A stretch of DNA of 64,000 nt, taken from NCBI RefSeq assembly GCF_004363555.1, contig NZ_SNZJ01000003.1, forward strand, positions 158,019 through 222,018, written 5' to 3'. The notes beneath the pieces are model-generated. The model was not told where the DNA came from. It ran no database searches and saw nothing but the letters and a program-made list of their open reading frames with translations. Positions 27,583 to 36,870 of this stretch are shown here, piece after piece (within the stretch, counting starts at the first letter, position 1; each line of letters opens with the position of its first letter). The position numbers and the translations under genes were made by a program. This DNA comes from Halomonas ventosae (GTDB lineage: Bacteria; Pseudomonadota; Gammaproteobacteria; Pseudomonadales; Halomonadaceae).

Positions 27583-28710
27583 TCAGGGCCGCCGCGCATG
27601 GCGCAACAGTCGACGGATCTGCAGCAGGTCATGACGCAGAAGCAGGCGCTTCTCCTCGCCCAGCCGGGCGATATCCACCCAGCCATCGGGGCTGCGCCCC
27701 TCGATGAGGGCCCGGCGCTGCTCGTCGAGCATCAGCGCCTGCAGCCGCTCGTGCGCCGCGGTCAGGGCCCGGGCATGCTCGGCGTCGAGCGCCTCCTGCA
27801 TCACCAGCGCCACCAGCCGCGAGCGGGTATCCGGCGGCCGCACCCCGTGGCGGACGGCCAGCAGGCGCACCGCATTCACCAGCGGCAGCATTCCCTGGCG
27901 CTTGAGGTTGATGGCTCGCTCATGGGGGGCGCCCTCGCCGTCGCCGCCGAGCCGGCCGAGCCGGTCCAGGGCCAGCGGCAGCTCATCGAGCAGGCTCGCC
28001 ATCTCGTCGAGGAAGAGGTGGGCCTTCGGCAGCAGCCGGGCCACCCGATCGGCCAGGGCCTCGGCGAGCGCGGGCTCGCCATGGACCGGGTGGAAGTCGA
28101 GCAGGATATTGGCCTGCTGGACCCGCTTGACGCGACGCTCCGCGGTCCAGATCTCCAGCTGTGCACGCCACTCCGAGAGCCGCTTGCGCCACATCGGCCA
28201 GCGCGCCATGACATGGCCCTGGCAGAGCGGGATCCCGGCCGCATCGAGGCGCGCGGTGAAGCGCTCGCCCAGCGACTGGAAGTAGCCGTCGATCTCGGTA
28301 TGCCGCTCGTCGGGGTAGTCGGCGATGATCATGGCGTTGTCCTGGTCCGGCGCCAGCAGGCTCTCGTGGCGCGCCCCCGAGCCGAGGGTCAGCACGCAGA
28401 AGGCCGCCGGCGGCGCCCCCCAGCCCTGGCCGCGCATCTCCTCCAGGGAGAGGGTGATGGCGCGCCGGTAGAGCCAGTCGTTATGGTCGCTGATCAGCTG
28501 GCTGATACGCCAGGCGGGCAGGTCGAGCCGGTCGAGGGCCTCCACCAGCTGGCCCTGCCAGGCATGGGCCTCGTCCAGGTCGGGAGCGGGCCCCAGGCTC
28601 GCCAGGGCCTGGCCCAGCGGGGCCAGCAACGCCGGCCAGCCGCTCGGGTCGGGCAACGCATCGGTGGCGAAGAGCCCTCGCCAGGGCGAGGGTCGGTGCA
28701 GCAGGCGCAT
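27583..28710 (-). CDS. DUF294-type nucleotidyltransferase (GlnD-like)
   Basis: 375 residues. The nucleotidyltransferase signature LTLGSGARHESLLAPDQDNAMI (GS...D-x-D, about 106-127) is followed by the DUF294 C-terminal substrate-binding domain (LDFHPVHGEPALAEAL...ERAINLKRQGMLPLVNAVRLLA). Family members usually carry CBS and cNMP-binding domains in front; here only about 100 helical residues precede the catalytic domain. In Pseudomonas a gene of this type sits with a DnaQ-like nuclease and an ActP-type symporter, so it belongs functionally to the neighbouring cluster. Substrate unknown. Confidence 0.88.
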   Translation of the reverse strand: MRLLHRPSPWRGLFATDALPDPSGWPALLAPLGQALASLGPAPDLDEAHAWQGQLVEALDRLDLPAWRISQLISDHNDWLYRRAITLSLEEMRGQGWGAPPAAFCVLTLGSGARHESLLAPDQDNAMIIADYPDERHTEIDGYFQSLGERFTARLDAAGIPLCQGHVMARWPMWRKRLSEWRAQLEIWTAERRVKRVQQANILLDFHPVHGEPALAEALADRVARLLPKAHLFLDEMASLLDELPLALDRLGRLGGDGEGAPHERAINLKRQGMLPLVNAVRLLAVRHGVRPPDTRSRLVALVMQEALDAEHARALTAAHERLQALMLDEQRRALIEGRSPDGWVDIARLGEEKRLLLRHDLLQIRRLLRHARRP

Positions 28711-28763
28711 GGTGGCTCCGGATCATGCTATGGATCGGCATGTCCTGAAGTATAGGGCGAGCC

Positions 28764-29078
28764 TCAGCGCGGCGAGAACATCTCGTCGCCCACCTCGTCG
28801 ATGAAGCGCTGCGCCTTGCTGATCATCAGGGCGTCGCAGGCCTCGCGGCCGGGCAGCATGTCGGAGCGCTCGAAGCGGTGCTCGAGCATCTCGCCCTCCT
28901 CATCGTCGGCGGCGGGCAGCGGCTTGCGGATCCAGCCGCTGACGCGGTACTGGCCGCCCTGGTCGGCGGGTTCGGAGATGATCAGGTAGCCCTTGTACTC
29001 CACCGGCTCGGCGGCCGCGGCGTTGCCGGACTTGCCCTCGCCACCGCCGAACAGGCCGGATAACAGCTTCTTGAACAT
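28764..29078 (-). CDS. HlyU-family protein
   Basis: 104 residues from ATG 29078 (MFKKLLSGLFGGG), with GAGGAGA before it. The rest (VEYKGYLIISEPADQGGQYRVSGWI...ERSDMLPGREACDALMISKAQRFIDEVGD) matches the PF10115 HlyU family, named for a Vibrio virulence activator but widespread as small conserved proteins of uncertain role. The N-terminal FKKLLSGLF segment is amphipathic. Single gene, 81 bp from argG on the same strand. Confidence 0.82.
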   Translation of the reverse strand: MFKKLLSGLFGGGEGKSGNAAAAEPVEYKGYLIISEPADQGGQYRVSGWIRKPLPAADDEEGEMLEHRFERSDMLPGREACDALMISKAQRFIDEVGDEMFSPR

Positions 29079-29159
29079 GGTGCTCTCCTCGCTTGTGGCA
29101 GCCCTCGACACGACGACGCCGGCGGCGGGCCGGCGTCGAGGAAGGCATGACGCTGCGTC

Positions 29160-30377
<1,218 letters not shown>

Positions 30378-30413
30378 GCTGAGGCTCCTCTAGTAGCGTT
30401 CTCGAAGGAGGCG

Positions 30414-30419
30414 ATTATA
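30414..30419 (-). promoter_or_regulatory. Likely -10 box of argG
   Basis: Perfect TATAAT on the minus strand, 37 bp before the argG ATG. No good -35 hexamer was found at 16-18 bp, so either an activator or a weak -35 is involved. No clear ArgR box was identified by eye. Confidence 0.5.
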
Positions 30420-30521
30420 GCGCGCCGAGCCAGCAGCGAATACCGGCGACGCGACTCGCCGAGGGCAAGCTGCTAGACTTTCGCGGTTTCGAGACACGAT
30501 GGCCCAGACAAGGAGAGGTGC

Positions 30522-31184
30522 ATGAGCGAGGCGATCGCCCGCGAACTCATGGCGCAGCGATTCCGCAGCTTCCTGCCCGTGGTGGTGGACCTGGAAACCG
30601 GCGGATTCAATCCCGAGCGCGATGCGATCCTCGAGATCGCCGCCGTCACCCTGACCATGGACCCGGACGGCAACCTGGTCCCCGACGCCACCTACGCCTA
30701 CCATGTCACCCCCTTCGGGGGAGCCAACGTGGAGCAGTCGGCGCTGGACTTCACCGGCATCCGGCTGGATGACCCGCTGCGCCGCCAGGTGGCTGTCAGC
30801 GAGGCCGAGGCACTGGGCGAGATCTTCCGCCCGGTGCGCAAGTCCATCAAGGCCCACGGCTGCACCCGGGCCGTGCTGGTCGGCCACAATGCCGCCTTCG
30901 ACCACGGCTTCCTCAACGCCGCGGTCAACCGCTGCGGCATCAAGCGCAACCCCTTCCACCCCTTCTCGAGCTTCGACACGGCCTCGCTCGGTGGCCTGGT
31001 CTATGGCCAGACCGTACTGGCCAGGGCCTGCCGCGCCGCGGGCATCGAGTTCGACAACAGTGCCGCCCACTCGGCACGCTACGACACCGAGCGCACCGCC
31101 GAGCTGTTCTGTGCGATGGTCAACCGCTACAAGGACCTGGGCGGCTGGGCCCTGGCCCAGAAGGAGCAGGGGCTGGAGGAGTAG
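30522..31184 (+). CDS. rnt: Ribonuclease T
   Basis: 220 residues. A DEDDh 3'-5' exoribonuclease that trims the 3' ends of tRNA and other stable RNAs. Exo I in [14 protein letters not shown], Exo II in [15 protein letters not shown], Exo III in [14 protein letters not shown]. The characteristic [27 protein letters not shown] segment of RNase T is present, and length matches E. coli (215). AAGGAGAGG precedes the ATG. It is transcribed divergently from argG and converges on grxD. Confidence 0.97.
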   Translation: MSEAIARELMAQRFRSFLPVVVDLETGGFNPERDAILEIAAVTLTMDPDGNLVPDATYAYHVTPFGGANVEQSALDFTGIRLDDPLRRQVAVSEAEALGEIFRPVRKSIKAHGCTRAVLVGHNAAFDHGFLNAAVNRCGIKRNPFHPFSSFDTASLGGLVYGQTVLARACRAAGIEFDNSAAHSARYDTERTAELFCAMVNRYKDLGGWALAQKEQGLEE

Positions 31185-31232
31185 CGCCAAGCGGCCAAGC
31201 GGAGGCTAGGTTCAATCAACAACAAATAGCAA

Positions 31233-31265
31233 GAAACCCCGCCAGACGTTAGTCCGGTGGGGTTT
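31233..31265. terminator. Bidirectional terminator between rnt and grxD
   Basis: Stem GAAACCCCGCCAGAC / GTCCGGTGGGGTTTC with a GTTA loop; two positions are not Watson-Crick. The T-rich side on the minus strand (GGGGTTTCTTGCTATTTG) favours termination of grxD transcripts as well. Confidence 0.75.
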
Positions 31266-31310
31266 CACGTTGCAGCCTCGCTACCTGTCGCCCGTCACCG
31301 GACAGCTTGG

Positions 31311-31335
31311 CGGCTTGGCGGCTTGGCGCTTGATG
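31311..31335 (+). repeat. Octamer tandem repeat (CTTGGCGG)
   Basis: Three successive copies of CTTGGCGG, the last ending GC, just after the grxD stop. The same octamer forms the longer array at 55.15 kb. A related pair CCAAGCGG-CCAAGCGG is at about 31188-31204. Confidence 0.85.
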
Positions 31336-31343
31336 CCCGGCGT

Positions 31344-31697
31344 TTACTGCTTCTCGTCGCCCGGCTCCTCGGCCTGGGCACGGGAGGCCGCGGCCTTCAC
31401 CAGCTTTTCCAGCTCGCCGGTCTGGTGCATCTCGACCACGATGTCGCAGCCGCCGACCAGTTCACCCTCGACCCACAGCTGCGGGAAGGTCGGCCAGTTG
31501 GCCACCTTGGGCAGCTCGGCACGGATGTCCGGGTTGTCCAGGACGTTGACGAAGGCGAAGCGCTCGCCGCAGGCCATCAGGGCCTGGACGGTCTGGGCGG
31601 AGAAACCGCACTGCGGCAGCTGGGGGGTGCCCTTCATGTAGATCAGGATGGGGTTCTCGCCGATCTGGCGCTGGATGTTCTCGACGGTGGTGCTCAT
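31344..31697 (-). CDS. grxD: Monothiol glutaredoxin Grx4
   Basis: 117 residues. CGFS active site (MKGTPQLPQCGFSAQTVQAL) and the glutathione-binding WPTFPQLW and GGCDIV motifs define the monothiol class that carries and inserts [2Fe-2S] clusters, usually with BolA or NfuA. The C-terminal tail is Ala/Glu-rich and a little longer than in E. coli (115). AAGGGAGA precedes the ATG. Single gene between rnt and argF. Confidence 0.97.
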   Translation of the reverse strand: MSTTVENIQRQIGENPILIYMKGTPQLPQCGFSAQTVQALMACGERFAFVNVLDNPDIRAELPKVANWPTFPQLWVEGELVGGCDIVVEMHQTGELEKLVKAAASRAQAEEPGDEKQ

Positions 31698-31833
31698 GAC
31701 GTCTCCCTTTCTCGTGTGTCCGGGCCCCGGCGAACCGGGCCTCGATTGACCGTGGCCGTCAGGCGCCCGGGCAATACCCGAGTATGCTGGTCGGCCTTGT
31801 GGATGAGGGCCATTCTACTGATGACGGTCGCGT

Positions 31834-31862
31834 TGCGCATCCCCCGTGGCCTGGCTAGGATG
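31834..31862 (+). promoter_or_regulatory. Likely argF promoter
   Basis: TTGCGC (31834-31839), a 17-bp spacer and TAGGAT (31857-31862), ending 26 bp before the argF ATG. Spacing is ideal, while the hexamers are moderate matches. Confidence 0.5.
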
Positions 31863-31888
31863 GTCGTTTTTTCCCGTGGAGCGACACC

Positions 31889-32809
31889 ATGGCCACCCGC
31901 CATTTCCTCACCCTGCTTGACCTCGGTCCGGACGAGCTGCGCTACCTGATCCAGCGAGCCATCTCGATCAAGAACGGCCTGAAGACCCACGGGCCGACCT
32001 ACACGCCCTTCGCCAACCGCACCCTGGCGATGATCTTCGAGAAGTCCTCGACCCGTACCCGGGTCTCCTTCGAGACCGCCATGGCGCAGTTCGGCGGCCA
32101 TGCGCTGTTCCTCTCGCCCCGCGACACCCAGCTCGGCCGCGGCGAACCCATCGGCGATACCGCACGGGTGCTCTCGGAGATGGTCGATGCGGTGATGATC
32201 CGCACCTTCTCCCACGAGGGCCTGGAGACGTATGCCGCCGCCAGCACGGTGCCGGTGATCAACGCCCTCACCGACGACTACCACCCCTGCCAGCTGCTCG
32301 CCGACGTGATGACCTGGACCGAGCTCCGCGGCAGCGTGAAGGGACGTACCGCGGTGTGGATCGGTGATGGCAACAACATGTGCCACTCCTGGATCAACGC
32401 CGCCCGGCAGTTCGACTTCCAGCTGCGCATCTGCTGTCCGGAAGGCTACGAGCCACGCCAGGACATCCTGGCGGCTGCCGGCGAGCGGGTGACTATCATG
32501 CGCGATCCTCAGCAGGCCGTGGCGGAAGCCGACCTGGTGACCACCGACGTCTGGGCCTCCATGGGCCAGGAGGAGGAGCAGGCCAGGCGCCAGGCCGATT
32601 TCGCCGGCTTCCAGGTGAGCGAGGCGATGCTCGACCGGGCGAAGGACGACGTGCTCTTCCTGCACTGCCTGCCCGCCCACCGCGGCGAGGAGATCAGCAC
32701 GACCCTGCTCGATGACCCGCGCGCCGTGGTCTGGCAGGAGGCCGGCAATCGCCTGCATGCCCAGAAGGCGCTGATCGAGTTCCTGCTGCTGGGACGCGTG
32801 GAGGGCTGA
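31889..32809 (+). CDS. argF: Ornithine carbamoyltransferase
   Basis: 306 residues. It forms citrulline from ornithine and carbamoyl phosphate. Carbamoyl-phosphate site [12 protein letters not shown], the [13 protein letters not shown] loop, HPCQLLAD, ornithine-binding [11 protein letters not shown] and catalytic [12 protein letters not shown] are all present, which separates it from aspartate carbamoyltransferase. The rest of the arginine genes are not here except argG. A terminator hairpin follows. Confidence 0.98.
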   Translation: MATRHFLTLLDLGPDELRYLIQRAISIKNGLKTHGPTYTPFANRTLAMIFEKSSTRTRVSFETAMAQFGGHALFLSPRDTQLGRGEPIGDTARVLSEMVDAVMIRTFSHEGLETYAAASTVPVINALTDDYHPCQLLADVMTWTELRGSVKGRTAVWIGDGNNMCHSWINAARQFDFQLRICCPEGYEPRQDILAAAGERVTIMRDPQQAVAEADLVTTDVWASMGQEEEQARRQADFAGFQVSEAMLDRAKDDVLFLHCLPAHRGEEISTTLLDDPRAVVWQEAGNRLHAQKALIEFLLLGRVEG

Positions 32810-32817
32810 GGGACTCG

Positions 32818-32849
32818 CCCCGCCCGGCGGGCAGGATTCCCGGGCGGGG
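32818..32849 (+). terminator. argF terminator hairpin
   Basis: Perfect 10-bp stem CCCCGCCCGG / CCGGGCGGGG, 9 bp after the argF stop. The T-tract is poor (ACATCTTAG). Confidence 0.55.
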
Positions 32850-32866
32850 ACATCTTAGACCTTGGT

Positions 32867-32895
32867 ATGACATCGACCTTCGTCGCATGTATAAT
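32867..32895 (+). promoter_or_regulatory. Sigma-70 promoter of the 101-residue hypothetical gene
   Basis: ATGACA (32867-32872), 17-bp spacer, perfect TATAAT (32890-32895), then 35 bp to the ATG. One of the best promoter matches in the window for a protein gene. Confidence 0.7.
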
Positions 32896-32930
32896 GCGCT
32901 GCAGCAGAATCCTAAAGGAGATGCGGCAGC

Positions 32931-33236
32931 ATGAGACATGAGACCCCCAGCACCACCGGCATGCAGCGCAGCCTGCGCCAGTGCCTCTCCAACATGGCCG
33001 CCCTGCTCTATCGCCAGGGGCACGTCCTCGAGACGGTCACCGTTCCCCACCGCGGCCTCGACCGCCACGCCCTCGAGGCACTCGGCCAAGCCGACCGCGA
33101 CTGGGCACCCTGCCAACACGTCCTCGAGACCAGCCGGGCGGCCACCTGGAATGACCAGCAGCGCTTCGTGCTGACCGGCCTCGGCCGCGAGCTGCTGTTC
33201 GACATGTTCGGCGAGGGGGCCGCCGACTGCGCCTGA
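32931..33236 (+). CDS. Hypothetical protein with its own strong promoter
   Basis: 101 residues (MRHETPSTTGMQRSLRQCLS...), soluble, with two to three predicted helices and three Cys (CLS, PCQ, DCA-end). No family was recognised. Evidence that it is real: near-consensus promoter upstream, AAAGGAG before the ATG, a good terminator 24 bp after the stop, and codon use like its neighbours. A monocistronic unit between argF and the thiamine operon. No function is proposed. Confidence 0.7.
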   Translation: MRHETPSTTGMQRSLRQCLSNMAALLYRQGHVLETVTVPHRGLDRHALEALGQADRDWAPCQHVLETSRAATWNDQQRFVLTGLGRELLFDMFGEGAADCA

Positions 33237-33259
33237 GCCGAACAGAGCGCCACTCCTAT

Positions 33260-33301
33260 GATGCCCGGGCATGCGACGAGATTGCGTGCCCGGGCATCTT
33301 T
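33260..33301 (+). terminator. Rho-independent terminator
   Basis: Stem GATGCCCGGGCATGC / GCGTGCCCGGGCATC with one imperfect pair, then TTTGGTT. It isolates the hypothetical gene from the thiamine operon. Confidence 0.7.
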
Positions 33302-33317
33302 GGTTAAGTTGGCAGGA

Positions 33318-33423
33318 CTTGTCGGGGAGCCCCGGTACGCTCAGGGAGACGTGCACGGGGGCTGAGATCGGTACGGCCGAACCCGTTGAACCTGATCAGG
33401 TTGATGCCTGCGGAGGGAACAAG
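33318..33423 (+). promoter_or_regulatory. TPP riboswitch (THI element)
   Basis: Conserved core GGGGGCTGAGATCGG, ACCCGTTGAACCTGATCAGG and TTGATGCCTGCGGAGGGAAC in the order of the TPP aptamer. P1 closes by CTTGT (33318-33322) with ACAAG (33419-33423). It binds thiamine pyrophosphate and represses thiO-thiS-thiG downstream. The GGAGGG of its last segment is also the only good ribosome site before the operon, which points to translational control (inference). Confidence 0.95.
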
Positions 33424-33426
33424 CGC

Positions 33427-33501
33427 ATGTCACGCCTGCCTGCCCCCTGTCGCCATCCCGCCTGGTCAGCCATGTCTCCTGCTGGATGGCCACTATCTTG
33501 A
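33427..33501 (+). other. Possible 24-codon leader ORF between riboswitch and thiO
   Basis: ATG 33427 lies nine bases after the riboswitch GGAGGG and opens a 24-codon frame ([20 protein letters not shown]...) that stops 13 bases inside thiO. The thiO ATG itself has no ribosome site. Translation of this leader could therefore deliver ribosomes to thiO. It could also be chance, with a misjudged thiO start. Confidence 0.4.
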
Positions 33502-34595
33502 CAACCACCACCGATCACGTCGCCGTCACCGGGGCCGGCCTGCTGGGGCGCCTGTTCGCCTGGCAACTGCTCGCCGACGGTCACGCCGTCACCCTCTATG
33601 ACGCCGGGGACCTGGACGTCCCGCCGGCTGCCGCCTGGACCGCCGCCGGCATGGTCGCCCCGCTCTGCGAGACGGCCATCTCCGAGCGCTGCGTCCATGA
33701 CATGGGCCGCTTCGCCCTGACCCAGTGGCCGCAGTGGCTCCAGGCCCTCGACGCCGCGTCGCTGTGGCAGCAGCACGGCAGCCTGATGGTGGCGCATCCC
33801 CAGGACCTGGGCGAGCTCACCCAGTTCCGCCACGACCTCGACCACGCGCTGGGCGGCAACGCCCCCTGCCAGCCCCTCGACGCCCGAGAGATCCACCGGC
33901 TGGAGCCCGACCTGGCGCCTGGCTTCCAGCAGGGCCTCTACTTGCCGGACGAGGCCCACCTGGACAACCGGGCCCTGCTCACCCGCCTGCTCGACGAGAT
34001 TCGCGCCCTGGGCGGAGAGTGCCATGCCCACTGCCCGGTGGAGACCTTCCCCGGCGAGGTCGTCACCGCCGACGGCCGCCGGCGCTTCGACCTGGTCATC
34101 GACTGTCGCGGCACCGGCGCCCGGCCGCGCCACCCGAGCCTGCGTGGCGTGCGCGGGGAGACCCTGCACGTGCAGACCGACGAGATCCGGCTCTCGCGCC
34201 CGGTACGCCTGATGCACCCTCGCTACCAGCTCTATGTGGTCCCCAAGCCGGAGGGACGCTTCGTCATCGGCGCCACCCAGATCGAGAGCGAGGACCGCTC
34301 GCCCATGTCGCTGCAGTCCTCGCTGGAACTGGGCAGTGCCCTCTACACCCTCTCCCCGGCGTTCGCCGAGGCGCGCATCCTGGAGCAGGGGGTCAACCTG
34401 CGCCCCGCCTTCCTCGATAACCTGCCCCATGTCACCCACCGGGAGGGGCTGGTCACCGCCAACGGCCTGTTCCGCCACGGCTACCTGCTGGCCCCGGCCG
34501 TGGTCTGCCACCTGCTGGCCGTGATCCGCGGCCACGGCGAACGGCCCTTCGCCGACACTCTGGCGGCACGCCCGCCGCAGGAGAATGCTGCATGA
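33486..34595 (+). CDS. thiO: Glycine oxidase-like FAD enzyme ThiO
   Basis: 369 residues. FAD-binding Rossmann motif [22 protein letters not shown] at the N-terminus, [17 protein letters not shown], and the C-terminal [31 protein letters not shown] substrate/FAD motif (the usual R-x-P-L-P-x-I appears as the FLDNLP segment). It oxidises glycine to the imine used in thiazole synthesis. It sits behind the TPP riboswitch and overlaps thiS by four bases (ATGA). No in-frame ATG, GTG or TTG was found shortly upstream of 33486, and no Shine-Dalgarno precedes it. Confidence 0.9.
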   Translation: MATILTTTTDHVAVTGAGLLGRLFAWQLLADGHAVTLYDAGDLDVPPAAAWTAAGMVAPLCETAISERCVHDMGRFALTQWPQWLQALDAASLWQQHGSLMVAHPQDLGELTQFRHDLDHALGGNAPCQPLDAREIHRLEPDLAPGFQQGLYLPDEAHLDNRALLTRLLDEIRALGGECHAHCPVETFPGEVVTADGRRRFDLVIDCRGTGARPRHPSLRGVRGETLHVQTDEIRLSRPVRLMHPRYQLYVVPKPEGRFVIGATQIESEDRSPMSLQSSLELGSALYTLSPAFAEARILEQGVNLRPAFLDNLPHVTHREGLVTANGLFRHGYLLAPAVVCHLLAVIRGHGERPFADTLAARPPQENAA

Positions 34596-34801
34596 ACGAG
34601 ATCACCCTGCGCCTCAACGACGAGGCCGTCCGCCTTCCCGCCGGCACGCCGCTCACGGACGCCCTGCAGGCGTGGCACTACGCCGACCGCCGGGTTGCCG
34701 TGGCCGTCAACGGCGAGTTCGTGCCCCGCTCCGCCTACGCCGGCCGGGTCCTGCAGGACGACGACCGCATCGATATCGTGGCCCCGGTGGGAGGTGGCTG
34801 A
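34592..34801 (+). CDS. thiS: Sulfur carrier protein ThiS
   Basis: 69 residues with a ubiquitin-like beta-grasp fold and the essential C-terminal Gly-Gly (IVAPVGGG), which is thiocarboxylated and gives sulfur to Thi[13 protein letters not shown] is the typical internal motif. It overlaps thiO by four bases and shares one base with thiG (TGATG). Confidence 0.95.
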   Translation: MNEITLRLNDEAVRLPAGTPLTDALQAWHYADRRVAVAVNGEFVPRSAYAGRVLQDDDRIDIVAPVGGG

Positions 34802-35604
34802 TGGACGCGCTGCACGACGATACCCTGACGCTTTATGACGAGGCCTTCGCCAGCCGCTTCCTGCTCGGCACCGCCCTCTACCCCTCGCCCACGGTGATGC
34901 AGGAGGCCATCCGGGCCGCCGGCTGCGAGATGGTCACCCTGGGGCTGCGCCGCCAGAACCCCGCCGGCGGCGACGGCGAGGCCTTCTGGCAGATCCTGCG
35001 CGACAGCGGCTGCCGGCTGCTGCCCAACACCGCCGGCTGCCGCTCGGCCCGGGAGGCGATCACCCTGGCCCAGATGTCCCGCGAGCTCTTTGACACGCCC
35101 TGGATCAAGCTCGAGGTGATCGGCGATGACTACAACCTGCAGCCGGACCCCTTCGGCCTGCTGGAGGCGGCCCGGGAACTGGTCGACCAGGGCTTCAAGG
35201 TGCTGCCCTACTGCACCGACGACCTGGTGCTCTGCCAGCGCCTGCGCGATGCCGGCTGCCAGGCGCTGATGCCCTGGGGCTCGCCCATCGGCACCGGTCG
35301 CGGACTGATGAACCGCTATGCCCTCGAGACCCTGCGCCGGCGCCTCGACGTGCCGCTGATCATCGATGCCGGCCTGGGCGCCCCGTCCCAGGCCGCCGAG
35401 GCCATGGAGATGGGCTTCGACGGCGTACTGCTCAATACCGCCGTGGCCCGCGCCCATCGCCCCCCGCTGATGGCCGAGGCCTTTGCCGAGGCCATCCGCG
35501 CCGGACGCAAGGCCTACCTGGCCGGGCTGATGCAGCAGCGCCAGACCGCCAGCCCCAGCACGCCGACGGTGGGACAGCCCTTCTGGCACCGCGACGGCGG
35601 CTGA
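34801..35604 (+). CDS. thiG: Thiazole synthase ThiG
   Basis: 267 residues from ATG 34801, which overlaps the thiS stop. A TIM-barrel that builds the thiazole phosphate of thiamine from deoxyxylulose phosphate, ThiS thiocarboxylate and dehydroglycine. The Schiff-base Lys is in [43 protein letters not shown] and [17 protein letters not shown] are family signatures. thiO-S-G is the full operon here; pyrimidine genes and thiE are not in the window. Confidence 0.97.
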   Translation: MDALHDDTLTLYDEAFASRFLLGTALYPSPTVMQEAIRAAGCEMVTLGLRRQNPAGGDGEAFWQILRDSGCRLLPNTAGCRSAREAITLAQMSRELFDTPWIKLEVIGDDYNLQPDPFGLLEAARELVDQGFKVLPYCTDDLVLCQRLRDAGCQALMPWGSPIGTGRGLMNRYALETLRRRLDVPLIIDAGLGAPSQAAEAMEMGFDGVLLNTAVARAHRPPLMAEAFAEAIRAGRKAYLAGLMQQRQTASPSTPTVGQPFWHRDGG

Positions 35605-35709
35605 CCTGGCGCCGCTTCCCACGCAGGTGCCCCCGGGGGGATGACGTCATGGCGGGGAAGTCTGCTATCGTCTGCCCGAGTCGATCCCCCAGACGAGAGG
35701 AGGCACCCA

Positions 35710-36870
35710 GTGAGCAGCGAGATCCTTCCCGACACCATGGCCGCCATGCTGCTGACCGAACATGGTGACGTCGACAGGCTGGTCTACCACGACGACGTGC
35801 CGACCCCGCAACCGGGGCCCGGCGAGGTGCTGGTGCGGGTCACGGCCACCGCCAAGAACAACACCGACCGCAAGGCCCGCGAAGGGCTCTACCCGGTGAA
35901 GAAGGGCGAGGTGACCTCCTTTGCCATGGGCGGGGAGCCGACCCTGACCTTCCCGCGCATCCAGGGCGCCGACATCGCCGGGCGCGTGGTGGCGGTGGGC
36001 GAGGGAGTCGAGGCCTCGCGGATCGGCGAGCGCGGCCTGCTCGACTTCAACCTCTACCCGGATGCCCGGCGCGACATCAACCTGACCCCGGACTACTACG
36101 GCCATGGCGCCGACGGCGGCTTCGCCGAATACGTCGCCGTGCCCTCGGACCAGTTCCACCACGTGCCCAACCCGGAACTGCGCGACGCCGAGCTCGCCGC
36201 CCTGGGCATGTGCTCCTACCAGACCGCCTACCACATGATGACGTCCGCCCGAGTAAGCGCGGGTGAACGGGTTCTCGTCAGCGGGGCCAGCGGCGGGGTC
36301 GGCACCGCACTCATCCAGCTCTGCCGCATCGTCGGCGCCCTGCCCTACGCGGTGAGCCAGCAGGAGAAGGCCCCGGCGCTGAAGGCGCTGGGCGCCGAAG
36401 CGGTGATCGACCGCGGCGACCTCGAGGGCTTCGCCGAGCGGGTGCTCGAGGCCACCGGAGGCGCGCCCATCGACGCGGTGATGGACCTGGTCGGCGGCGA
36501 GATGACCGACCGCTTCATCGACACCATGATCCAGGACATGAAGGCGCGCAGTACCTACCCGCGGCTCTCCATCGCCGGCGCCAGTGGCGGCAACATCTCG
36601 GAGATCCTGTGGACGCGCATCTACCTCTACCAGGTGCAGATCTTCGGCGTCTCCCACGGCACCCGCGAGGAGGCCGAACAGCTGATCGCCTGGATCCGTT
36701 CCGGCGAGCTCAAGCCGGTGCTGCACGCCGCCTTCAAGCTCTCCGACCTCCACCAGGCCGAGCGCTACTTCGTCAGCCGCGGCAGCAACTTCCTGGGCAA
36801 GATCGTGATCGTCCCCGACAGCCAGTGGGACGAGCATGGCGCGCCCTTCGCCCTCGAGGGACACTCATGA
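35710..36870 (+). CDS. MDR-family zinc-type oxidoreductase
   Basis: 386 residues from GTG 35710, preceded by GAGGAGG. N-terminal GroES-like domain (PGPGEVLVRVTATAKNNTDRKAREG) and a Rossmann domain with GASGGVGTALIQLCR. It is a medium-chain dehydrogenase/reductase of the quinone-oxidoreductase or alcohol-dehydrogenase type; the structural-zinc Cys cluster is absent, so zinc may not be used. Its stop overlaps the start of the proline-racemase-family gene (ATGA), so the two probably act on one pathway. Substrate unknown. Confidence 0.8.
   Translation: MSSEILPDTMAAMLLTEHGDVDRLVYHDDVPTPQPGPGEVLVRVTATAKNNTDRKAREGLYPVKKGEVTSFAMGGEPTLTFPRIQGADIAGRVVAVGEGVEASRIGERGLLDFNLYPDARRDINLTPDYYGHGADGGFAEYVAVPSDQFHHVPNPELRDAELAALGMCSYQTAYHMMTSARVSAGERVLVSGASGGVGTALIQLCRIVGALPYAVSQQEKAPALKALGAEAVIDRGDLEGFAERVLEATGGAPIDAVMDLVGGEMTDRFIDTMIQDMKARSTYPRLSIAGASGGNISEILWTRIYLYQVQIFGVSHGTREEAEQLIAWIRSGELKPVLHAAFKLSDLHQAERYFVSRGSNFLGKIVIVPDSQWDEHGAPFALEGHS

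Noticed and set aside
31698-31888. ArgR boxes in front of argF
   Set aside because: No convincing TGAAT/ATTCA half-sites could be seen by eye.
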